Positions 1 through 7,164 of a stretch of DNA of 44,915 nt are shown here, piece by piece (the stretch's first letter is position 1; each line of letters starts with the position of its first letter). The notes under the pieces are model-generated. The model searched no databases, had not been told where the DNA came from, and saw nothing but the letters and a program-made list of their open reading frames with translations. The DNA is taken from positions 1 through 44,915 of the forward strand of contig DYGD01000005.1 of NCBI GenBank assembly GCA_020724885.1, written 5' to 3'. The position numbers and the translations under genes are program-made. The stretch comes from Candidatus Paceibacter sp. GTDB taxonomy: Bacteria; Patescibacteriota; Minisyncoccia; Phycocordibacterales; BOKC01.

Positions 1-242
1 AAAATGCTAAAATGCAGATACAGAATTAGTGTCTAAAGAAAGGGGTCCACTCCATTATCTGGTGGTCTTCATCCTCTGTACTCTTACGAGCGTAGAGAAA
101 ATATTTTGGTTTAAGCTCTTTCATGCAATTGGGGGGAACTTTGGGATTTCACCGCTTCCGCCAAGGGCGGAAGCGAAATTGACAGCGCGATTTTGGCTTC
201 CGCAAAATCGCTCCGCTTATTTAATTCCGAACAAGTTTCGTA

Positions 243-418
243 TGGTGGTGTTATTCTAACATTCGCGCGAACTTTCTTTGAACGAAATTTCTGATGCGCC
301 CCGCCACAATTTTTCTGGGGATATGGAGGCGGGGTGATGGACTCGCCCGCGCGGAGGAGGGGTCTGGGGAGGAATCCGCGCGGGCTTCGGCTTTCTTTTT
401 TGAAAAAATCGGCGGCTA
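243..418 (+). repeat. Left arm of a perfect 176-bp inverted repeat
   Basis: tggtggtgttattctaac...aaaaaatcggcggcta is the exact reverse complement of 2827-3002; contains hairpins (299-305/328-334 and 346-355/375-384). Confidence 0.97.
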
Positions 419-486
419 CAAAAGAAGAAAATACCATAGTGTATTTTAGTATAACATTGTCTGTAAATATAACAAAGTGCTAAAAT

Positions 487-708
487 GTGAATATCTCAAA
501 TATGGACAAAATTTCCGAACAATTAGGCAAAAACATGAAGCGCATTAGAGCTAAAAAGAAAATGTCGCAAGGAGACATTGCTCGCGCTTTAGAGGTTGAT
601 AGAGGCTATATCAGCAATATCGAGAATGGGAAGAAAAACCCGACCCTTGCGACAGTTGCTAAAATAGCTAATGCGCTTGGGGTTTCTCCCGACGAGCTTT
701 TGAAATAA
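487..708 (+). CDS. XRE-family HTH transcriptional regulator (likely start at ATG 502)
   Basis: LGKNMKRIRAKKKMSQGDIARALEVDRGYISNIENGKKNPTLATVAKIANALGVSPDELL is a classic HTH_3 domain. Confidence 0.93.
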   Translation: MNISNMDKISEQLGKNMKRIRAKKKMSQGDIARALEVDRGYISNIENGKKNPTLATVAKIANALGVSPDELLK

Positions 709-710
709 TT

Positions 711-1163
711 ATGGAAGCAATACTTTACATCATCGGTATTTACGGAGGAATAGCCCTAATCGGGTGGATATTTTCCACAATCTCTAATGCTTTCAAAAAG
801 CACAGAGAGAAAATTAGAGATCAGGTCGCTACAGAAGTTTTGAATGGGTTAGATATCGATAATGTTATTGCAAACTACAAGCAAAAACTGGCGTATATAA
901 AGTATTCAAAAACTGACCCGATACACGGACAGATTGAAAGAATGAAAGAGCAAATCTATGGAAGCACTGCAGTTTTGATGAATGAATGCCCGAAATGTAA
1001 AGAAGGACATCTTATTCTCCGAAAAGGTAAATTCGGTAAATTTATGGGCTGTACAAAATATCCGAAATGCGATTATACGAGCAAACTTGAGACGGCGAGA
1101 GCTGAATATAAAAAATCAATCAACGAAGAAGTTATTGACGCTATGCGACAAGCATATTCATAA
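711..1163 (+). CDS. Membrane-anchored protein with topoisomerase-type C4 zinc ribbon
   Basis: N-terminal TM segment (MEAILYIIGIYGGIALIGWIF); C-terminal CPKCKEGHLILRKGKFGKFMGCTKYPKCDYTS. Confidence 0.75.
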   Translation: MEAILYIIGIYGGIALIGWIFSTISNAFKKHREKIRDQVATEVLNGLDIDNVIANYKQKLAYIKYSKTDPIHGQIERMKEQIYGSTAVLMNECPKCKEGHLILRKGKFGKFMGCTKYPKCDYTSKLETARAEYKKSINEEVIDAMRQAYS

Positions 1164-1165
1164 AT

Positions 1166-2245
1166 ATGAGCTACTACGATAGAACAAAACAAGAACTGAT
1201 AAATTTACTCTCTGATTTTAAGGGTGCTTCAAAAACATTTGACGAATCTTTTAAGCGGTTAGAGGAACAGGAAAAATCAGTAAATCAATTAGCAAAAGAG
1301 AGACAAATTGGTTTTCCGTGGCTTGCAAAAGCATACGAAGAATTTTTTAAACTACAAGACAGAAGTATTGTTGATTTTTTGCAATATAAAAAACACTCTG
1401 CTGTTTCAGCTTCTGCAATCGTCAAAGAACAATCTAGGTTAAGACGAGAGGCGCAGAAAGAGAAGAAAATTGCACAATATCTCGTTGAGTATTACGAAAA
1501 TGTTGCACCCTTCCTTCTTGATTTGAAAGAAGAAGTAGATATTGCGACAGAGCAAGAACGAGAATTACTTAAAGAATACTCCGAGGAAGAGCTAGAGGAC
1601 GCAACAACACAATTTCTTTCAAAAGAGGAGTATAGAAAATTGCCTAGTGTTCAAAGAAACCAAATGGCTCTTGATAGATTTTGGAAACGTCCAAAATCAA
1701 AATGGCTCATCGGTCGTCTTTATGAAAGATATGTTGGCTACCTCTACGAGCAAGAGGGCTATAGTGTTGATTATGTCGGGATTTTCAAAGGGTTTGAAGA
1801 TTTAGGACGAGATTTAATATGCCAAAAAGGAAAAGATTTTATTGTCATTCAGTGCAAAAACTGGTCGCAATTTAGAACAATTTACGAAAAACATATCTTC
1901 CAATTTTTTGGCACAGTTTTTCAATATAAAGATGAAAACCCCGACAAAAAAGTTCAGGCAATTTTCTATACTTCAACTCAATTATCTGATTTGGCGCGAA
2001 GATTTGCAACGGAGTTAAAGATTGATCTAAAGGAAAATTTCAAAATGAACAAGGAATACCCAGCAATCAAGTGTAATATATCGATGGTAGATGGTACAAA
2101 AATTTATCACCTGCCGTTTGACCAACAATACGACAAGACCAAGATTGAAAAATCGCGAGGAGAATTTTATTGTGCTACCGTAAAGGAAGCTGAAGACGCA
2201 GGATTTAGAAGAGCGTTTCGATATAGACCAAATAAAGAAAAGTAA
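1166..2245 (+). CDS. Restriction endonuclease-like (Mrr_cat / PD-(D/E)XK) protein with coiled-coil N-terminus
   Basis: GFEDLGRDLICQKGKDFIVIQCKNW matches a D...QxK nuclease core; C-terminal GEFYCATVKEAEDAGFRRA motif. Confidence 0.75.
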   Translation: MSYYDRTKQELINLLSDFKGASKTFDESFKRLEEQEKSVNQLAKERQIGFPWLAKAYEEFFKLQDRSIVDFLQYKKHSAVSASAIVKEQSRLRREAQKEKKIAQYLVEYYENVAPFLLDLKEEVDIATEQERELLKEYSEEELEDATTQFLSKEEYRKLPSVQRNQMALDRFWKRPKSKWLIGRLYERYVGYLYEQEGYSVDYVGIFKGFEDLGRDLICQKGKDFIVIQCKNWSQFRTIYEKHIFQFFGTVFQYKDENPDKKVQAIFYTSTQLSDLARRFATELKIDLKENFKMNKEYPAIKCNISMVDGTKIYHLPFDQQYDKTKIEKSRGEFYCATVKEAEDAGFRRAFRYRPNKEK

Positions 2246-2247
2246 TT

Positions 2248-2829
2248 ATGAATATATTAATTTTTGGCGACAGCATAACTTGGGGCGCATACGATCCAGA
2301 GCAAGGCGGCTGGGCCACTCGCTTGAGAAATTATTTTGAAGAACAAGATGAAGATGTCGATGTTTACAATCTCGGTATTTCTGGCGACACCACAGCCGAC
2401 TTGCTCGAACGAATTGAAGTAGAAGCGAAATCGCGCGAGCCAAATTTGATAGTTTTCGCCATTGGAATCAATGACGCACAATTTATTCACTCTACAAACG
2501 GCTTGCGCGTTTCGCTTGATGAATTCCAGCAAAATCTCGCAAAACTTCTTTCTACCGCCAAGAAATTTACCGACAAGGCTGCTTTCGTTGGTCTAACGCG
2601 AGTAGATGAGTCAAAAACTACTCCCATTCCGTGGAATACCGATAAGTCGTATACCAACGAAAACATCGAACGACTTGATAACGCGATTGAGAAGTTTTGC
2701 GAGGACAACAAGCTGAAATTCATCCCAATGAAAAGTGTCGTCGGGAACGACGACCTTATTGATGGACTTCATCCGAACACAGCAGGTCATATCAAAATGT
2801 TTGAACGGATGAAGTCCGAAATTAATTAG
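2248..2829 (+). CDS. SGNH/GDSL hydrolase
   Basis: IFGDSITWGAYD (block I), GISGDTT, GINDAQ, DGLHPNTAGH (block V). Confidence 0.9.
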   Translation: MNILIFGDSITWGAYDPEQGGWATRLRNYFEEQDEDVDVYNLGISGDTTADLLERIEVEAKSREPNLIVFAIGINDAQFIHSTNGLRVSLDEFQQNLAKLLSTAKKFTDKAAFVGLTRVDESKTTPIPWNTDKSYTNENIERLDNAIEKFCEDNKLKFIPMKSVVGNDDLIDGLHPNTAGHIKMFERMKSEIN

Positions 2830-3002
2830 CCGCCGATTTTTTCAAAAAAGAAAGCCGAAGCCCGCGCGGATTCCTCCCCAGACCCCTCCTCCGCGCGGGC
2901 GAGTCCATCACCCCGCCTCCATATCCCCAGAAAAATTGTGGCGGGGCGCATCAGAAATTTCGTTCAAAGAAAGTTCGCGCGAATGTTAGAATAACACCAC
3001 CA
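2827..3002 (-). repeat. Right arm of the perfect 176-bp inverted repeat
   Basis: Exact reverse complement of 243-418; overlaps the SGNH hydrolase stop codon. Confidence 0.97.
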
Positions 3003-3141
3003 AATTTGATTTGCCGAAGAAGTTGCCTTGGGGCTTCGCCACTCGGCATTGGTTTCAACGAATACTATCTTAAAAACTTCATACGTTATCAACAAGATAA
3101 CCAAATTGAAATACCGAATATGTTCTAGTCCCCGAAGGGAA

Positions 3142-3184
3142 CTAAATAGAAACCACCAGCGACTAGTAGGTGGTTTCTATTTAG
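3142..3184. repeat. Perfect 16-bp-stem hairpin
   Basis: ctaaatagaaaccacc (3142-3157) / ggtggtttctatttag (3169-3184), 11-nt loop. Confidence 0.9.
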
Positions 3185-3416
3185 AATATTGCTAAACAAG
3201 CACTTTTTTGGTCCGCTATATATTTCTTATTAACCATTTCTCTTTCTGACCGTATTTCTATTTGTTGTTGTTTCCCGATAGGTTATATTTCTTGTTTATT
3301 TGAACTGAGTAATAGAATCCACCTAAAATTATGAAAACCAATAAAACCACTGTAGGTAAGTAGTTTCTATCCCTTTGATTTTCCATAAATTCATATGAAT
3401 CTAAAAATCAAATTAA

Positions 3417-4268
3417 TTACTCTTGATCTATTAAGAAACGATTTGCAAATTCAACGGTCTCCACTTGTGTTTTTTTAGATTCAAAATCTTGAGCGTAATT
3501 AGTGCCAAAAATTTTATCAAACTTATATAGCAATCCAGCAGCCTCGATATGAATACCTGCCTCGTATAGTTGATACTTATATTGCTTTATATATTCAACT
3601 GTATCTTGTCTAGTCTTACTATCTGATTCCTTTCTGTATTCATTCTTAAATCGCTCAAACTCAACATTGTAGTCATTATTTAGCTTATTGAATTTAGCTA
3701 GATAGATTTCTTCAATACCGGATGGACGCGTGGCCCAATTTTTTATGCTTGTTAGATAACCAAGGTCTCCATTTGTAGCAACCAATAAATTATCTATGAA
3801 TTGAAAATAGTGCCTCTCGGTGTAAAATGACGAATTCTTTTTTAACCTACTTATTTCATTAGTAATAACAGATCGAAACGAAGTATACTTCTTCATCAAA
3901 TCATCAAATAACTCATCTCTAGTTAGTGTCTCTGTGGTTTGCGGAACTGGAATAGGAGAAGTTGTGGGCTTCGGTGTAGATACATTCTCCGTCTTTGTTT
4001 GGACATTTATTGTTTGGCTAGTAGGTATTTGAGTTGTCTGATTTTTTTTCAATTCTTCAATTTCGGCTCGCAACTTTTCAACTACAGATATTTCATTAGT
4101 TGTGCTTGCTATATTATCTGTAGAGGGAGCAACATAAACAACCTCTGTTTTAGGTGTGAAAATTCTGGAAAATATCTTCCAAGAAAAAGGATTCCACCAA
4201 GCGGCAGAAGTCGCTTGTGGAATTGTTATCGCTATCAACAAGGCCAAGATTGTTATTTTATTTTTCAT
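3417..4268 (-). CDS. Secreted hypothetical protein with signal peptide and WWNPFSW motif
   Basis: MKNKITILALLIAITIPQATSAAWWNPFSWKIF, coiled coil and PT-rich linker. Confidence 0.7.
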   Translation of the reverse strand: MKNKITILALLIAITIPQATSAAWWNPFSWKIFSRIFTPKTEVVYVAPSTDNIASTTNEISVVEKLRAEIEELKKNQTTQIPTSQTINVQTKTENVSTPKPTTSPIPVPQTTETLTRDELFDDLMKKYTSFRSVITNEISRLKKNSSFYTERHYFQFIDNLLVATNGDLGYLTSIKNWATRPSGIEEIYLAKFNKLNNDYNVEFERFKNEYRKESDSKTRQDTVEYIKQYKYQLYEAGIHIEAAGLLYKFDKIFGTNYAQDFESKKTQVETVEFANRFLIDQE

Positions 4269-4269
4269 A

Positions 4270-4390
4270 AGCGATTTTTTAAAACATAAATCCTACTGCG
4301 GGCGGGGCAGCTAAGCTACCCGATGCCAGTTTCCAGACAGGCCCGGTAAAAGTATCCCCATGATGGTTTCCGTATCCTTTACCGGTTTTT
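4270..4390 (-). ncRNA. Candidate structured 5' leader of the downstream secreted-protein gene
   Basis: Minus strand: ccggtaaaag...cttttaccgg (4377-4386/4343-4352) plus a second pairing region cgggtagct/agctgccccg ahead of the ATG at 4268. Confidence 0.4.
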
Positions 4391-4599
4391 AGCCATACCT
4401 CATTTTTATTCTAAAGAACAGAGTTTAGGCTTCAACACCCACATAATACCACGCTTAGTAGATTTTAGCATATTTTCCTAACGGGTTACCCTGAAGAAAG
4501 TTAGTTTCCATGGTTCAAAACAGAGTTAGAAAAAAATGGTTTCCAAGTTCAAGTTGGGGAAGCGATGGGGTGAAAGAATTGCCGTTAGTTTTATGGACT

Positions 4600-5577
4600 T
4601 TATCTTTTATTTAAAGCCAGAGTCAAAATATGATCCAGAAATTCTGGCAAACTAGAGCCGCTGGCTTTTACGGATTTTGGCAAAAGTGATTCGGCGGTCA
4701 TCCCCGGCAAAGTATTGGTTTCCAAAACATAAATATCCCCGTTTTCCCCTATGATCATATCTGTTCGGGAGTAATGTCTTAAACCGAGAGATTGGTGTGC
4801 TGAGATAGCATTTTTTTTTGCCAATCCGGACAAATCCTCCGGCAATTCAGCCGGGCAAATTTCTTCGGTTGAACCGTCATATTTTGCTTGGTAATCAAAA
4901 AATTTTCCCGTTGGCGGACGAATTTCAATCGGTGGCAAGGCAAAGGGAGAGGCGTGGCCGACCCTCTCTACCACCCCGCAGGTGATTTCCCTGCCCCGGA
5001 CGAATTCTTCAACAAGGATGTTTGGAGAGTATTTGAAAGCCAGATCCAAAGCGTCGGTAAAATTTTCCATTGAATCCACGATGTTGACTCCAAGAGAAGA
5101 CCCGGCTGATGCTGGTTTGACGACTAACGGTTTTACCAGAAGCGAAAAGATTTCAAAAATTTTAAGAAAATTGGCTTCTTGTTTATTGAGCATTTTGGCG
5201 CGGGCGATTTTGAGTCCGTATTTTTCGAAGATTCGACGAGAGGTGATTTTGTTCATCGCCAGAGCGGAACTCAAAGAATTTGATCCGGTGTAAGGGATTT
5301 TGAAGTGTTCTAAAATTTGTTGAACCTTGCCATCCTCTCCGTATTCTCCGTGCATAGCATTAAAAACAACATCAAGATGTCTGACAGCTTTTTCCGGCAG
5401 GCATGTCAGCCCGTGAAGATGCCAGACGCCCTTTTTATCTATGAAAATGTCTACGGGCTGATATTTTTCTTTAGACAGATTTTCCAAGACCGTTGCCCCG
5501 CTTTGGAGCGAGATCTCGTATTCACCTGACGGCCCGCCCCGCAAGACCCCGACTCTGATTTTATTGAGCTCGGACAT
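4600..5577 (-). CDS. ddl: D-alanine--D-alanine ligase
   Basis: GGPSGEYEISLQSG, HGEYGEDG, YTGSNSLSSALAMNK, VLETNTLPGMT. Confidence 0.93.
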   Translation of the reverse strand: MSELNKIRVGVLRGGPSGEYEISLQSGATVLENLSKEKYQPVDIFIDKKGVWHLHGLTCLPEKAVRHLDVVFNAMHGEYGEDGKVQQILEHFKIPYTGSNSLSSALAMNKITSRRIFEKYGLKIARAKMLNKQEANFLKIFEIFSLLVKPLVVKPASAGSSLGVNIVDSMENFTDALDLAFKYSPNILVEEFVRGREITCGVVERVGHASPFALPPIEIRPPTGKFFDYQAKYDGSTEEICPAELPEDLSGLAKKNAISAHQSLGLRHYSRTDMIIGENGDIYVLETNTLPGMTAESLLPKSVKASGSSLPEFLDHILTLALNKR

Positions 5578-5638
5578 TAATTTGAATTATATCAATAATT
5601 ATATCAATGTTCTAATACCGCAAACAGTTGAAATAATT

Positions 5639-5684
5639 ATTCAATATGGACAGCGTGACGATCGTCATGCTGTCCATATTGAAT
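5639..5684. repeat. 46-bp near-perfect loop-less palindrome
   Basis: attcaatatggacagcgtgacgatcgtcatgctgtccatattgaat; one mismatched pair (5655/5668). Confidence 0.9.
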
Positions 5685-5706
5685 GAAGTAAGAAAATGAA
5701 AGAAAA

Positions 5707-5741
5707 TTGCCGCACCCAAGCAATGCGCAGGGGTACGGCAA
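5707..5741 (-). terminator. Putative intrinsic terminator of uvrC
   Basis: Minus strand: ttgccgtaccc...gggtgcggcaa followed by ttttctttcattttctt. Confidence 0.65.
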
Positions 5742-5757
5742 CGGGGGTATCAAAGTT

Positions 5758-5825
5758 GGGCGGGGTCAGGCGCGCCCCGATGGAATCGCCTCACGGAGAA
5801 GGCGACACCCCACACGACCCCGCCC
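5758..5825. other. GC-rich structured block in the uvrC 3' untranslated region
   Basis: Nested pairings gggcggggtc (5758-5767)/gaccccgccc (5816-5825) and tcgcct (5786-5791)/aggcga (5800-5805). Confidence 0.5.
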
Positions 5826-5890
5826 AAGGAGGGTCATCTGCAAGAGCTATACTAGAAATAGTTTATACCAACAAAATAAGATTGCAAGAC

Positions 5891-7114
5891 CTAATCCACC
5901 CCGTCACCCCTTAGAATTCTATGATACTTTAAGGCAAACCGATGGGCTTCGTGGTTGGCGAGGAGGAGTTCGCGCTGGTGTTTTTCTATTAAATCCTGCT
6001 GTCCTAAAATTTGGCGGGGTTTGTGTCTTTCATCTTTGACCACCGATGCGACTGGGATTTTAAAGCCAAATTCTTTGACGGCTGTTTCTGCGGCTCTTTT
6101 TTGAATAATTCCGCCATCTACAGAAATTAAGTCAGGCAAAGGCCATTCTTGATGTTTAAGCCGTCTTTTTATAATCTCTTTCAAAGTGGCGGGGTCGTTA
6201 ATTCCCGGCCTGATTCTAATCTTAAACTTTCGATAGTCGCTCTTCTTTAATTCTCCATTTTCTATTACTACCATCGCTCCTACCACAAATTTCCCCGTTA
6301 TGTGAGCCACATCAAAACTCTCTATTCTAAATTTTTTGTTGTTGGTTGTTGGTTGTATAGGTAGTTGGTTTTTTATGAGAGCAATATCTTGAATATGCTT
6401 TAAAGAAAAAATTTTATTTCTAAGCACGCTCGCTTTTTCAAAATTATGATTCTTTGCCTCGGCTTTCATTTCCATTTCAAGCTCTTTTACAAGATATTTC
6501 TTTTTACCTTCAAAAAAGAGCTTAATGTGGCGGACTGTTTTTTGATATTCTTTTTTTGCTTCCGGGGTTTCGGTTTTTGGCGCCAAGCCAAGCTCGTGAT
6601 AAAATCGCTCGCTGTGAGCGGTCCTACTCTCCTCTCCAAGGAAAGGAAAAATTTTTCTAATAATTTTTAGTGCTTCTTTTAATTGACCAGAGTGAGGGAA
6701 TGGGCCCGCAACATACGCCTGTGGCGTATGGGCGGGCAAGCTATATTTTAAATCTTTACCGCGGACGATGAGGATTCGGGGGAAATTTTCTTTAGTAATG
6801 ACAACATAATTGAAGCTTTTATCGTCTTTTTCCTGGGTGTTGTATTTCGGTTGGTGTTTTTTTATTAAATTGGCCTCCAAAATCAATGCTTCCAAAACTG
6901 AGTCGGTTTTTTGGAATTTCACATCTTGCGCCTCCCCGATCATCTTTTCAATCAGAGGACCGCGAGTCACGAGAATATCTTTACCAAAATAACTCCTCAC
7001 CCTACTTCTGATAGATGTGGCCTTGCCGATGTAAATCACCCTTCTTTTTTTATCAAGGAAAAAATAGACGCCGGGAAAGCTTGGAAGACGGCTTATTTTG
7101 ATTTTGGAAAACAT
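5891..7114 (-). CDS. uvrC: Excinuclease ABC subunit C, short form
   Basis: GIY-YIG N-terminus LPSFPGVYFFLDKKRRVIYIGKATSIRSRVRSYF; RNase H-like part SVDGGIIQKRAAETA; no (HhH)2 tail. Confidence 0.93.
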   Translation of the reverse strand: MFSKIKISRLPSFPGVYFFLDKKRRVIYIGKATSIRSRVRSYFGKDILVTRGPLIEKMIGEAQDVKFQKTDSVLEALILEANLIKKHQPKYNTQEKDDKSFNYVVITKENFPRILIVRGKDLKYSLPAHTPQAYVAGPFPHSGQLKEALKIIRKIFPFLGEESRTAHSERFYHELGLAPKTETPEAKKEYQKTVRHIKLFFEGKKKYLVKELEMEMKAEAKNHNFEKASVLRNKIFSLKHIQDIALIKNQLPIQPTTNNKKFRIESFDVAHITGKFVVGAMVVIENGELKKSDYRKFKIRIRPGINDPATLKEIIKRRLKHQEWPLPDLISVDGGIIQKRAAETAVKEFGFKIPVASVVKDERHKPRQILGQQDLIEKHQRELLLANHEAHRFALKYHRILRGDGVD

Positions 7115-7164
7115 AAGATATAACTAAAAATTAAATAGTGAAGAGTAAAAATATTTAATATTTC

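Noticed and set aside
111-437. 108-aa minus ORF spanning the left inverted repeat
   Set aside because: Most of it is structured, GC-rich repeat sequence read as protein; low-complexity composition and no RBS or domain.
5758-5825. Possible SRP/4.5S, RNase P or tmRNA gene
   Set aside because: GTCAGG is present, but the GGAAGNAAGCAGCC-type core and other class-defining motifs are absent, so left as an unassigned structured region.
5696-6039. Two plus-strand ORFs (72 and 110 aa) over the uvrC 3' region
   Set aside because: They read through the GC-rich hairpin block and into antisense uvrC; no RBS or domain, in two overlapping frames.
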